From: Apostichopus japonicus
Taxonomy: Eukaryota; Echinodermata; Holothuroidea; Aspidochirotida; Stichopodidae
DNA: 64,000 nt
Assembly (NCBI RefSeq): GCF_037975245.1
Contig: NC_092577.1
Span: 32,247,398-32,311,397 of the forward strand
Direction of reading: 5' to 3'
Shown here: positions 34,902-47,715 of the stretch, one piece after another
Position numbering within the stretch: position 1 is the stretch's first letter
How the letters are laid out: each line of letters opens with the position of its first letter
Position numbers and translations under genes: made by a program
Notes under the pieces: model-generated
Database searches by the model: none
Told to the model about the DNA's origin: nothing
What the model saw: only the letters and a program-made list of their open reading frames with translations

Positions 34902-37900
34902 CTAAGACACAGAAGAAGAAAACAAATGCAAAACACATACAAAGCTGGCAAGAAGGATCTAACACACACAAACACACCCACACACACACAAAGAAGCTAC
35001 TTCAAGCAGACGGGGGGGGGGGGGGAATGAATTGTGATGTGAAGATGAAAGGCAGGGACGATGACAATTGTTTTGGTTTTAATAAATTTCCCCCAAAAAT
35101 GACGGGGAAAAAAAATTGAAGATTTTGACACAAAAGTCTTGTGGCAAATGTGCCATCTACTTTGCTCCGTGCTTTCAAACGAAGACACATGCAAAAATAT
35201 GCAAGGTTTGATTGTTTAAAACAAGTCTCCAAAAATATCAGTATGAATTGCCTAAGGTAGATACCCCCACCCCCTCATCCTCCCCTCCAATGTTTCCTTT
35301 AACGGAGAGAGTTTGCTTAAGTTTCGGACCATTACAAATAATGATGGATAAGAACTTCCATTGGAACTTTTAGGACAAGTTCATAGAAATGTTGGCGGAA
35401 ATATAAAAGGCCTTGTAAAAATTCCAGAGTATTCATGATAGACAGTTAAACCTCATTTGAGGTTAAACCTCAGTGAAACCTCATTGAACCTGAATGTTAT
35501 GACTCTCATCATAAAAAACCACAGGCGTTAAAATTGACGAGGAAAATTCTAAGTTTGGTTCGTAGGACCTGTATTCCTTAGGCCATCGTTTCCAATTCCA
35601 GTTTGGCCAAAATTAATTATTTGCTCGTAACACAATCTTCTTTTATAAAACAGAGCAGGAGAACAAGAGTGGGTCCAGAAAATAACCAAATAAAAGGGGC
35701 AGATTTCTTACGGGAAATTGATAAATTTTGGTGAAACGACATGCTAAAAAGGGGAATAAAACACTCCTCAAAAGGAGACATCAACACATTTGCATTTTTT
35801 CTGTCTAACATTTAGCGATGACCATGCAAATGTTCCCTTTCCAAAGACACCTCTCTCTATTTCTTATCTTGTGTTCTTGATTTAAGTGAAGTATATTTTG
35901 GAGATCTTTTTTCCTGTTTTGATTTTACTATTTTTATTTTGCTTCTGGTAGAGTAACTGTCCAAGAGTAACAATCTCCAAAATTACAGTCCACCCTTACT
36001 GAAGGAATCGCATGACATTTTATATTTTTTTTAAAAAGTCACAAATTTTCAACTTTGTGCAAACAGAAACTACGTCTTGTCAAAATCACCTCATAAGAAT
36101 ATTCTGAGGTAAAAGTCAAGAATACATCTGGAAATGTGCCAAAGAAAAAAATTTGCCATTTTAATTGCCGTTGTGAAATGCTGCTACTTGATCAATTAAG
36201 TTGTGAATTTGAGATTGCCGACATCTTCAGAAAAGTTAGTGCAAAGGGTTACTTGGGGTAGGGGTGGAGTGGGGTGGAAAAAAACAAAGTGGATGAATAC
36301 TAATTTGCTTTGTTCTACATTTAAGTTAGCATCTTTATTGCAATTTCATATGAAGTCACATGAAGCTAAATTCTATTAATTTGTGGGTTTTGTGTTTATA
36401 GTTTGTTAATCGTTAGATACTACCAAGATGCTATGGAAAGCATAAACGAGGGAAAGGGTAAAGGCAAAAACATAACATAATGGAAGAATGAATGGGGCCT
36501 TTTTATTTTCACTGATCTTACCCTTGCTTCTGGGTTAAACAAAAGTAGGATGCTCTATAGATCAGGTGATAGGACGGGAGAAACAAAAGAAAAGTTGGTA
36601 GAGAATTGAAGAATAAAACAATTTTTCATTGTAACCTAGGGAACTACAGACATGGGCGAGAGTTTGGCTTTACCCCCCCCCCCCACCCCCTCCTCAACCA
36701 CCCTAATCGGTCATGATTTATTTATATTTATGAATGGAGCACTGAATGCAGCCCCTGCCCTCCCACCGTCCCATTCTTGTTGTATGAATATGCATGATGC
36801 GATCATGGATTGCATCATGAATATGGATGATTCACAGATCAGTGGGATATGATAGTAACAAACAGTGACCATATCCCCCCCTCCCCACCCCCTTCTCCAA
36901 TCAATTCAACCTCCCCAACACATTTAATGGTATCACCGTACAGTACCTACACTGACCCATGAAGACACATATATATAGTTATTCAGAATGGCATCGTCCC
37001 TGTAGAAACTTCCACCAACTTATTAAAAATTGTACAATAGGAAGCAAAGTATCTGCGGTTTACTACAAAGCATAGAGCCCAAGTCCATTTCTACATTAAC
37101 TTTTGTAGGAGAAAAGAAAAGCAAAAGGGGGGGACAGGAAAGAAAGAGGGTATTTTTAAGACCAGTACCACCAAATCAACAGCCCAAATCAGTTTGCTTC
37201 TGATAACAATGGGATTAAACAAAGCTGTCAATACTTACCTAGGTGACAAATCTCATCTTTTCTAAAGGCTACTCACCAACATAACACTCTGGTTCTTAAA
37301 TTTAGCTGGTGACCCACTGACCCATTTATGTATGGTTATTCCATCGTAAACACATACGAAACTGATGAAGATAACTGGAATTTTTCCTTTTTAAACCAAG
37401 AGACCTTTTCTGATATTCTTTTCGAAATGCTTCAGCAAATTAACAAGCTTACTTTAGCCAGCTGGATAGTCCGGAAGGATTTTTTTTTTAACTCAGCCGC
37501 AGTAATAAAGGAAGTTTGCCAGCAAAACAAATTTGGGTGATTTTTTTTAAAGGTGGAAATGGAAGTGAAACAAACGGTAACTGTTAAGTAACTTGTGAAG
37601 GTGTTTGAATGACTGTGTGACCAACCGTACCCACACCCTCCTTCCCCTCAGCAGTCCCTCACCTTCCTAAGTCATAACGAGCCCACACAGTTGCAAATAG
37701 AGGATTTGCATCTCAGATCTATTTCATACAATTTCGAGAAACGGAACAATGCTACGAGAGCAAAAGGAACCGATAGAGGAGAGGGGACTGATAAAAAACA
37801 AACAAGAACCCCCTCCCCGGCCCCCTTGATCGAAGATCTTTTATTCTCTACTTCATAATCAGAACTTCCAGGCTTCTTACGTTCTTCTACTTATCTTTCT

Positions 37901-38033
37901 TGGCAACTTTTCATCCTATATAGTTTGTTAATAGAAAGCTTATTGATGTAAAAATAAACTTGATAAAACTTGATGTAAAAAATAAACTTAGAAGAGGGAA
38001 GAGTAGGACACAATGATTGTGGTAGGTCCATAC
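34902..38033 (-). other. SCRIB intron; nothing recognised
   Basis: Three kilobases of AT-rich sequence with C-runs near 36666 and 36875. Near 36786-36832 is a cluster of ATGAATATG / GATCATG words with dyad symmetry. No gene or clear transposon end. Confidence 0.5.
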
Positions 38034-38202
38034 CTGGGAGGGGCCTCGGGCAAGGGGTCCAGCCCCAATATTTTTCTCCTCCTATCTTCGGCTGAGAGGC
38101 CGTCATTTTCGTTCGTTTCCGTCACCTGGTTCTGTTTCCTCTCCTTGTCCACCTTCATGTTATTTAGATCTGCTTGACTTACCAGAGCAACTTTCTTGGA
38201 TG
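38034..38202 (-). CDS. SCRIB: SCRIB exon 16 (C-terminal tail)
   Basis: The acceptor is a T-run then TTGCAG. It completes a Thr codon and encodes SKKVALVSQADLNNMKVDKE, a Gln/Asn/Glu-rich stretch, then DRRRKILGLDPLPEAPP. SKKVALV-ADL-MK corresponds to a well-conserved tail segment of Scribble. The donor is CAG then GTATGG. Phase 1 in, phase 2 out. A perfect donor-like CTG GTAAGT lies inside the exon (GTAAGT at 38177-38182); using it would shift the frame. Confidence 0.93.
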
Positions 38203-39149
38203 CTGCAAAAAAAAGTTTAAAAAAAATATATATATCATGTACATTAATTTATCTGGCATCAGTTGTTCCGCTATATACAAATTACACAACTCAAAAACAC
38301 TTCCCAATAGATTCACTCCTCTCCGACAGCTTGCACTGAATTTTATTTTTGTACCATGCTCGAAACCTTTAAGTAGTCTACATATCGTAAAAACAGTGAT
38401 CCTTGTTAACATCAGAGACTTTTAGAAAATAGGGACAATATACTTTGCCAGCTGGACAATAAACTTTTGTTGTAAAACAAGGGAAAATCCTGATAAAATC
38501 AGGATGTATGGTAACCCTAGATATGACTCTATCGGAATGATGGCAGTTACTGACCTAACAAAAAACCCAGCTATTAACAGAATATTTCTAGTGGATTGGT
38601 TTGTGCAAACACTTGCACTGTGAAGTATGTAACTGGCTGATAAAATGAACATGAACATGAACATCTGTTGTAATAGTGTGTTAGGCCTTAATATGTTACG
38701 CTGTAAAGAAAGAGCAGGCAGAGGTACACCTGCTACAATAGTAGTATAGGTCCTCATGTTAGGTGGCAAGCATTAAAATTTATCTATCAATGTAAACAGA
38801 TTCATCACAACATACAATCACTTATCAAACTATTTATAACCAACTCTCCCTCCCTGGAATGTATAATCCTGTGTGTGGTGTGACACTTAAGACCAGTACG
38901 GCTGATCCTTGCGTGTCGGGAAACATAACCTTGCAAAAGTTAAAGCCTGATTAACGCTATCTGGATACCAAAAGTAGAGATATTTATCGAGCAAAATGTT
39001 TATACAGATTCTTTGAAGATAAAATCATCTCTTTGTGTTCCACGAGTATATTACACTCTAAAAAGAAGATTATGGACAACCGAAAAACGAGGCATGGCAA
39101 ACACAGAGCTAAATTTTATCGTTTAATTTACAAACAACATATATCTCAC
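38203..39149 (-). other. SCRIB intron; nothing recognised
   Basis: AT-rich, with a run of TA near 38227 close to the exon 16 acceptor. No repeat family recognised. Confidence 0.5.
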
Positions 39150-39261
39150 TTGATTTTGGTGTTGAGTGAGCTTGTTCGTCTATTTGTTCTTCAAATCGCT
39201 TCCACTTATCTTTGAAACCGAGACTCTCCGGTTCGCTCTTCTCTCCGTCTATCCTGAGAGG
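39150..39261 (-). CDS. SCRIB: SCRIB exon 15 (C-terminal tail)
   Basis: The acceptor is CCTTCTAACAG. It encodes PLRIDGEKSEPESLGFKDKW then KRFEEQIDEQAHSTPKS. The ESLGFKDKWKRFEEQI pattern fits the conserved LSFRE-like segment that precedes SKKVALV in Scribble. The donor is TCAA then GTGAGA. Phase 0 in, phase 1 out. Confidence 0.9.
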
Positions 39262-39355
39262 CTGTTAGAAGGAGAGAAATATTCAAGCAAAATCGTTATC
39301 ATGTCGGGACGAAGGCTATGACACGTTGCAAGACCTTGTTGGCAAAAACTTCTTG

Positions 39356-39641
39356 CTTTTGGCATATACAAAAGATCTTCAGGGTTCCAATGAGGTGTAT
39401 GAATGCGTGTATGTGGAGGGGGGAGGGGAGGGGAGAGAAGAGAGGGGAGGGGAGGTTGGGAATGTGTTCAATATATTAAGAATGCAAGAAGCAGGTTAAC
39501 TTTTAGCATTTACAAAAGATCTTTGGGGTTCCAATGAGGTGTATGTTTGTGTGTATGTGTGGGGGGGAGGGGGAGAAGAGGGGGAGGGGAGGGGAGGTTG
39601 GGAATGTGTTCAATATATGAAGAATGCAAGAAGCAGAGTAA
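39356..39641. repeat. 144-bp tandem duplication in a SCRIB intron
   Basis: ACAAAAGATCTT plus the GGGTTCCAATGAGGTGTATG block, a G-rich tract and GAATGCAAGAAGCAG occur twice, 144 bp apart. They differ in the length of the G-rich tract. Confidence 0.85.
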
Positions 39642-40810
39642 CATAAGGTGACTGCAAGACAGCTCGATATCATTGAATAGTTTCCAGTGTTTTTTGGAAA
39701 TATACGACATTTTTGGAGTAAAAGAGTTTACGTTTTGTTGATGAAAGAAATGGACAGCAAACTATTTGGGTAAAGTATGAGGTTAGTAGATGTTGAATAA
39801 TTTGTGCAGTTGTAAGCTGAAGATAGTTAAGCATGGCATCATTTCTTAGGTATGACTTTATTGAAGTTTACACCAGCTCTTCATATGTTACCTTACGTAA
39901 ACAACAACAAATGCAACAACAAACTAAAATGTTTTTGGATGACACAAAGACAAAGATTAAATTCCTTTGTATGAAATGGTGTGTCAAATCTTTTCTAATC
40001 TTTTCTTTATCCGAAACAGACCAAAGGGACCTCAGAATAATCTGCTTTCATGGTCGCAAGTAATGAGCTTATAATGACATGATAAAGAACAAACACTTTA
40101 TCCAAACACGATCATTGATACTGCAAACAAAACCTTTGCTACATTCTTAAATCCTATTTCATCACCAAGGAATGGAATCACACCATCATGAATATTTATA
40201 ACAGAAATTAGAATATTATTTATCACCATGGTTACTAGTGAGACTTTTCAAATGATACTTCCTCTTTAGATGTCACGATTTATAAGGGATTAAACATATC
40301 TCTTTACACTGATGGGACAGAGGAGTATTTGTTCTGCTACTCTATAATTTTTCTTTTTATTATTTTTCAGCTGCATGAAGACTCGAGGTAATTAATTAGC
40401 TAATTGATTAAAGACGGATTAATTGGAGAGGGAGGAAAACAATCGTGAAGACAGACTAGCAGAACCCTAAGGCAGGGAATAATTCATTACAGTATTGCAT
40501 CACAAAATGCTAATGCAAATTGGGCAAATTGCTGTAAATAAGTGCAAAGATTTTATAGATTTTATAACAGTTTTGAACACAGGGACCATAGTGTTTTATC
40601 AGTTACCAAAGTTGAGAACTTTCAAAACTTTTACACAAAGAGAAATTGAACACTAAAATATTCCCTTGCAAAGGGTCATGGATGAAGACGATAATTTTGA
40701 TGAAAATAGAATGATTTTTTTTTACTGATTAAGATTTGAGCAGCTGAAAGTTAAGTCAAAGAGTTCAAATGGAAGGACATTCTGGGAGAAAACACAGTTG
40801 AAATATAACT

Positions 40811-41093
40811 ATCCCTCCACAGTTTTTCTCCTACCTCTCCTATTCCCCCGGTTTCTTTCTTCTCTCAATCCCTTGTCTACTAATCCTCTTACATCAATCT
40901 GTTTTGTGTTCACCATGCCCATTAACATGTCTGTATTCTGTGTGTGTTTTGGTCCCTTCTGTTACTGTTACTTGTCATTTAGCCTCTGAAGAAGATCCTG
41001 CTAGGATCGAAACGTCAGGCCAACTTACTTTTACACACTCTCTTACACAGGCTCTTTAGTGGATAAGCAGTTTGCTAACAGTTTTGTTTTATT
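40811..41093 (+). mobile_element. 5'-truncated Penelope-like element fragment
   Basis: 283 bp matching the 3' end of the element at 11.9-16.0 kb, including its hammerhead motif. It continues past where that plus-strand copy stops, to AGTTTGCTAACAGTTTTG and a T-rich tail. The flanks are an exact 13-bp duplication TTGAAATATAACT (40798-40810 and 41094-41106). This shows a true retrotransposition product and defines the element's real 3' end. Confidence 0.93.
40981..41020 (+). ncRNA. Hammerhead ribozyme motif in the Penelope-like fragment
   Basis: AGCCT, CTGAAGA, A, GATCCT-GCT-AGGATC, GAAAC, GTC, AGGC: the same core and paired arms as at 15909-15947. No changes in core bases. Confidence 0.7.
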
Positions 41094-42548
41094 TTGAAAT
41101 ATAACTGTGACAGTCTTTGATTTCATGTGTATTATACACTCCACAAACTGTTCTGAATTTACTTTCACCAGTTGCACTTGTATGATGATTTCTCAGGGTT
41201 CATTTACTAGAAAATATTACTTGAAAACCTTGTAAACTGCAGAGTTCTTTAAACCTCCATTTACGTACTTCACTGCATGCTGAGAATTTGATTATCATCT
41301 GAGAGATATTTTATCCTTCACCAGACATGCAAAACTATGAAGCATGCACAAAGATCATGCCTTCATGCACAACAGTCATACATACAATTAACATTCTAAG
41401 AATGATTTACAAATATGACTAAACACTTGTTACCATCACTATACGCAAGTATTTTTGGATACTTATTTTTATACTTCAATCGATTTTATTTTCTATCTAT
41501 TCTCTTGATCCCTTGACATCAAAAACGACGATGGAGAAACCGTCGAACGAAATGGTTAATTTGAACTTTCTTTTATAAGAAAGACACATTAACCAATTTT
41601 AAAGGCAACTTATAAACTCCATTGTTGATATGAATCCTATCACTGATTGGCCAAAAATGCCATAATAGTGTGCTTCAAGTTTTTGTGCTCTCCTTGCACC
41701 CCCTCACCAGTCCCCCCCTGGCCTATCCTGGAACAACCTTCTTCCCAAAAGAGAAGCAATAACATCACAGAGAACCTGGTTAAACATGAATCCTCGACAA
41801 GCTTGGTATTCTGTTGATGGGAGATCTAGGCCACTAGTGCTATAACTAGCCAATTCAGAACAAGTTCCAATTCAAAGAGAGGTTTTGGTCTAGTCAATTT
41901 CTTCTACTCGAGGACTAAATACAGCACAGTGGTAATTCTGTTGTAATTATTTTAACAAATTAATTCTTCCGTGGGGAACACATGTTCCCTAAACCATGAA
42001 CAGGATGCTTACATATGGTACTGAGTTACATACTAAAACATCAAACACATACATACATACGTACATAATTACAGAAAGGAACATTACAAATATTACTAAA
42101 AGTGAAATAGGCGATGACTTCATTTCTGTCAGAACAAGTTGATAAAGAAAGTAGCAGAGAGACACAACAAATGTCATATATAGAAAACAGTTGTGAAGTC
42201 AGATCACGAAGTTGGAATTGGGGGTCAGGTGGAGTGGGTAGTAGGGGCCATCTCCAAGCCCCCTACAAAACTCCTCAGCCTTAGAAGAGATACCAAAGAG
42301 GGTGACTAGAAAAGATAGGATCACAAACTCTAGAAAAGATCTGTTTACACCACAAAAGAGGACAGATTAAAACAACAGAAAGTATGTCACACGTGTAAAG
42401 AGGATTGATATTCCAGTTATATATAGATATATATAGAGATATGGTCCACGAATATGTTACTAATAATGAGTAACGTCAAACAGTGTATATAAACATAGAC
42501 CGAAATTAATTCCACCACAATGCACGCCACTCAGTATAACTGTTATAC

Positions 42549-42734
42549 CTCTTTAGGAGCTGAGACTCTAGAAGGTTTGAACGCCACCTTGAACGGCCTA
42601 GGGGCGACCTCGGGGGTCTTTGAGCTGCCCAGGCGGCTGGCCTTGAGGGCCTCCTTTCTGGCCTCTAGGGCCGACTTGTGTAACGTTACCTCCTGCGGGG
42701 TCGCAGAGGGCGACGTTGGCAGTGAATGACTCTC
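42549..42734 (-). CDS. SCRIB: SCRIB exon 14 (C-terminal tail)
   Basis: The acceptor is CCGCCAAAAG. It encodes 62 residues beginning ESHSLPTSPSATPQEV and ending VAFKPSRVSAPKE, rich in Ser, Pro and Lys, with a likely helix KSALEARKEALKASRLG. The donor is GAG then GTATAA. Phase 0 at both ends. It is GC-rich relative to the flanking introns. Sequence identity to other Scribbles is low here; position, phase and splice sites support it. Confidence 0.82.
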
Positions 42735-45700
42735 CTTTTGGCGGTTTGCAAAAGATGACAAAAGAGTAAATGCATCAATGATGTCCGATCCATCATACAA
42801 ATGCCATCTAATATCAACCTAATTTGGAATGATTTAGGATATGTGATCCTGGTCTGAAGGTAAGGTCTTGCTTACCTATGTAAGAGTGGATCCCAACAAT
42901 CACACATATTAATATCTAGTATCAACCTAACTTGAAACATATTTTTTTTTTATTAACATTACATCTTGGTTTTATGCTATCATGAAGGTTAACCTACAAT
43001 GACAAGAAATTGCCAAAAATCCTGCTGCTTTCATCAAACACCAAATTTACCTTAAAGTTTGTCAATTCCACTCTATGAAAGACCATGAAGGTCAATACAT
43101 CCTTACCTTCATGATACAACTTAACAAAAATCCCAATTCCCTTTATCAATACTCAACTTTCATTTAACATTTTCTTTTTTCTATTCAATTTTTCTATTTT
43201 AGTGTATAACACCATGAAGGTAACTTCATTCTCACCTATGCACAAGTTTTATTTTTTTCACATTAAAACTATCTAGTATTAAATAATAAACCTTTACATG
43301 TTGAGTCTTCAGTGTACATTACTGTAAGGTAAGTTTTGTCTTACCTTAGCCACAATGCTACCAATTCTAATTCATTCTGAGTACAGATCACCTCTTTTAA
43401 ATTACAGCAATGTTAATCAGACATCACTGCAAATATTTTGGTATTTAGCAAAACATAACTCATACAAAAATGAATAAAACTAAACATCAAAAGTTCCAAT
43501 GATAGACAAGTTCTCTAAGCTGGTGTTAGTCAATGAAAATCATGCCAAACACAACAGCAGAAGGCATTTAGACGTAACCTCAAATTTCTGCTGGCAATAT
43601 CATTCATGACTATCAACAGAATTTATCAAAACTAAATATCATACTAAGTCAAAATATATATATACATATATTAAAAAATATAAAAAAAAAAACACCTACC
43701 CCTATAGGTATATGATAATCTCTTATTAGAAACTTGGACCAGTAACAACCTTTCACAATTTCGTGGAACTCTCTTTTCTTTGTTTATGTTTTTGCTTGTT
43801 TATCAATTCCTTCATCAAGTTGGTTGCATTTCAGCACACATTAAATACATGAGCAACCTTCCCTCACATATTCCAATAAAAAAAATAAAAAAATATGTTG
43901 TTTTTCAGTAATAATTACTTTTCCTGATTATCATACAAACTATGTCAAATGTTTCTTCATAGTCATCCATCTCATTATAAAACTACTTTATATGCAAATT
44001 ATTTACATGCAAATAAAAATGAATTGATATGCAAACTATAGGCTAGGTATATCCACACAGTTGGGGGCAATTTTTGATACACTGTACCTTTATGTCCAGC
44101 TGCAAAGCACTTGTACTGGCAGTATGATTGTCATGTTTCTATCAGATGAAGGTTAGGAACTGTTCATACTGTCAGTACGAGTGCTCTGAATCATGATGTG
44201 AGGGGACATTATACAGTGGTATTAGCATCAGAATCAGATAAGGTTAAGGAACTGTTCATACTGTCAGTACAAGTGCTTTGAATCATGATGTGAGAGGACA
44301 GTAGAAATTTGGTATTAGCATTGGGAAATTTTCCTAAAATGTACTAACAGTATATGAGCTGTATGAATATCATGTTTCTATCAGATAAAGGTTAGGAACT
44401 GTTCATACTGTCAGTACGAGTGCTCTGAAGCATGATAATGGTATTAGAATTAGACAATTGTCCCAAATACCTAGTACATCTGTTTATGGACATGTTTTAA
44501 TTTGAGGCTAATTTAATGTTGATATTTTCATTGTTTATTTTGTTTTTGTTTTTTTGTAATTTAAATTCCAATTTTGAATCTAATCAATAAATCAGACTAG
44601 GTTAAGTTTTTTGAAATTTAATCTGAAGATTACAGACCATTATTGATGTAAGACACCTCTTGTGATACTGTCTGATGTTACATGCTAACAACCTATGTTA
44701 TGCTCATGTATATGCATGTTGGATATATGAATATTTATTACTGTTAATAATATCCTATTATGATTAACTAACCTCTTTTTTGCAATAAAGTGAGGAGCAA
44801 TTGAAGAAATGCTTATAAACAAACTCTTTAAATCATCCTCTTTTAGAGCAAAAAGCCACTTCACGAAAAAACTGTAGTCCTACCATTTTCAGCATTTTAT
44901 TTTTGCATCTTTGAACCTATTATTGCAACAATTTGTAGGAAATATTGTATTTTTTCCCCCATCAGTTTGTAATTATTTCAAATATAAACTTAAAATTCAA
45001 TTTAGTACTGCAAATAATACTAAATTAATGAAATGAACATTTTCAAACTTAGATAAGGGTAAATTCCCCCCCAAAATGGAAACCATATTTCACTTAGTCG
45101 AGTAGACTAATCAAGTTCCACATCATTGGAATACCTATCGGACACAGCACATGATCAAATAAAAATTCTCAAAATGTAACTGATGAAAACTAAAAAAACA
45201 TATTTTGCTATAAATAAATGATGATGTTGGTTTCCAGACAGTCACATCAATGCAACATGCTCGTTATGTAACAATATGCAAATGATCATAATGTCAGCAG
45301 GAACCGGTGGCAACTGATGGGAAAAAGAGTGATAAAACACACAAATGGTAGAGTGGGTAGACGTTGGACCAATGTTGGGTTGCTGCTATGTGGAGCATGA
45401 TCGATTACACATCTATACCAATAATGCACTTTAATATATTTATATATATATATATGTTAATTGCAAACATTATATATGCAGGAAGAACCAAGCAAATTAT
45501 TTTTTTTAGTAATTTCAAGCAAACTTTTGCATGTCAGCGATCAAATGCAAATTATGCATGTACAGCCATTAATATAAAATCGATTAAGTATTTGCAAAGA
45601 GTGATGTTTACATCAATTTCAGCAAGCGGCAACAAGAACAAGAATTAAATAATCGGGGAAGCAGAGGCGGGTTACGACTGACGAAGAGTAGCTTCTTGCA

Positions 45701-45843
45701 TTTTGAAAAAGCAGACGGTCGTGAGTAAATGGGAGGGCTAGATGAGTAAAACAAGCCAAAATGAGTAAGATGAGTAAAAGTAAAAAGCTTTGGTGAGTAT
45801 GAATGAGTACGAGTGAGCAATTTCTTCATTCAATAGGCTCTAC
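42735..45843 (-). other. SCRIB intron with degenerate tandem repeats
   Basis: Between about 42840 and 43390 several blocks recur with words like ATGAAGGTAA and CTTACCTA, about 100-120 bp apart and quite diverged. A clearer threefold repeat follows at 44131-44450. The rest is AT-rich with nothing recognised. Confidence 0.5.
44131..44450. repeat. Imperfect threefold repeat
   Basis: GTTAGGAACTGTTCATACTG then TCAGTACGAGTGCTCTGAA occurs three times (from about 44151, 44244 and 44390), each followed by CATGAT and preceded by ATCAGAT(G/A)AAGG. Confidence 0.85.
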
Positions 45844-45987
45844 CTCTGAGGACATGGGACTGGCCGATCCGCTAGTCAACGTGCTTGCATTTGACGTCCT
45901 GGCGGCCTGTTTGGCTTCGACAATCCTTTCTCGGATTTCTTTGGGCGGGCGTGGCGCTACAGGAGGCGGAGGAGGCTTTTTGATTGG
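45844..45987 (-). CDS. SCRIB: SCRIB exon 13 (C-terminal tail, proline-rich)
   Basis: The acceptor is AACTTTGTAG. It encodes PIKKPPPPPVAPRPPKEIRE then RIVEAKQAARTSNASTL and a Ser-rich end MSSE. The PPPPP run and PRPP could bind SH3 or WW domains (inference). It sits where vertebrate Scribble has a Pro-rich segment followed by an Ala/Lys helix. The donor is GAG then GTAGAG. Phase 0 at both ends. Confidence 0.85.
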
Positions 45988-47583
45988 CTACAAAGTTAGA
46001 GGATTGAGTGAGTGAGTGGGTGAGTAAGTCGATTTCTACTCTGTTCCGTTAAAATGCAGATGCGCCCCGAGGAGAAAATTGATGGAAGCTTTGAATGGCC
46101 AGTAAAAGAAAAGACGATACCCAGCAGAGTTTTGAAAGGCAAAAGAGTTGAACGACGGAAAATATTTCGTGGTGAGAGCAATATGTATCAAGAAAATTTT
46201 AGGCTCCTGAAGTGTCAGTTTTCATTGGGTGGACGTTGGTGGGAAGGTGTCAGGGGTTCAAAAACTTTGCAAAATGCATCTACAGGAATTTCACAGACAT
46301 GAAAGCACTTCAAAAACAGAGAATGTTTAGGACCTCTAGGGTCACCTTCACATTAGTCAAGCATTTTAAGAGGTTAACATTTCTACAAATATGTTTGCAG
46401 TCTGTTCTTCCTTTTATAAGAGAGATCTTCCGGGATCTTCCGGTGATCTTCCGGTGATCATTTCGCCAAACCAATGCAGAAAATTTTCTGAATTAGAAGA
46501 TGAAAACCATATTCTAATAGCACCCTGTTTTGAGCATATTTAATTTCTTTTGTTAATGTATCTGGCAAACAGCAATGTGACTGATATTATCCTAGCAAAA
46601 TTGAAAATATGCAACTCAGTTGGAAGTAAAAAACTTATTTTTATCTATAAAGGAGTGTAATTGTCCAATGAAAATTCCAATGGCATCAAATCAAAAGGGG
46701 ATTGTTAAATATACCAGCCACGAACCCTTTAAAAATACTACTTTTGTTGCGATGGTTTGAGCCCCCCCATATGTCCAAAAACATGTGACCAAACGTAAAC
46801 ATATTTAAATTTGATAAATTTGGAGTTTAATGTTATTTAAGCATCTGGCAACAATGGCATGAGTGACATCCATCCTGATTCCAAATTGAAACATGTTACT
46901 TTGTGGATGGTTTTTAATACTTTGGAAATATTTTTTTTGGCTTCTGTTATTTTCTTTACACAAGAAGAGATTTCTCTGGATGCACACCGAATCATCTTGA
47001 ACAATTTTGAAAAGGTTTTGACTTTGAAAATGAAATCAAGAGTTGCTTTAAAATCAAGCGATGATTTCAGTTGAATTTGATGTCGACAAAACTGTCTACC
47101 GAAATAAATTTGTCTGAGATGTTTGCTGGCGATTTCTTTAATATTCAGTTGAATGTTTTGAGTTTACAAATGTAGGATACATTTATTTGCGTTAGTTACC
47201 ATTTAACTTCCAAAGCAGTTACAATTTTCCTGCCATTCACAATATGTGACAGTAGACATATCTATCCCATTACGTAGTTACAAACGCAAAGAAAAGATGG
47301 GTAATATTAAAAAATAAAAAAGCAACCATAAAACTATTTGGAACTTGGACAAATAAACCTTGGGTATATCTAACACCAAAGAGGTTAGTTTATCTACATT
47401 GGTTGGTTAAATATGCAAAGTACCAAGGCACTGCTGCTCTCCCCTAAAACTACGTATCTTAAGACAATAATTCATTTTTTGTAAGAGACAAATGAAGCGC
47501 TCTTTGATCTTGTAGGGCTCAGAGAATGTTTGGGAAACGCGTTAAAGCACATAGACACCATTTCCACCAACACAGACTCTTAC
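45988..47583 (-). other. SCRIB intron; nothing recognised
   Basis: A short triple repeat of GATCTTCCGG(T/G) lies near 46423-46457. Otherwise AT-rich and unremarkable. Confidence 0.5.
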
Positions 47584-47715
47584 CTTGTCGACCGAATCGA
47601 GCCTTATTGGGCTGGGAATGTCTTCAACCCCACCGGCGGGGTTGGGATTAACCTCAGCCCCTGCACTGGAGGGGTTGGGGCTGCTTTTTATGGGAGTTTC
47701 CACGGTTACAGTGAT
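47584..47715 (-). CDS. SCRIB: SCRIB exon 12 (C-terminal tail)
   Basis: The acceptor is CCCTTCAACAG. It encodes 44 residues beginning ITVTVETPIKSSPNPSSAG and ending IPSPIRLDSVDK, rich in Pro, Ser and Asn. The donor is AAG then GTAAGA. Phase 0 at both ends. The repeated NPNPAGG-like pieces look disordered. Support is from splice signals and phase more than similarity. Confidence 0.8.

Larger units (their letters stand above)
39262..42548 (-). other. SCRIB intron with a Penelope-like fragment
   Basis: Besides the 144-bp duplication and the retroelement fragment at 40811-41093, I see only AT-rich unique sequence. Confidence 0.55.

Noticed and set aside
42520-42729. Plus-strand frame over SCRIB exon 14; similar ones lie over exons 9, 12 and 13
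   Set aside because: Antisense shadows of minus-strand exons with proper splice sites.
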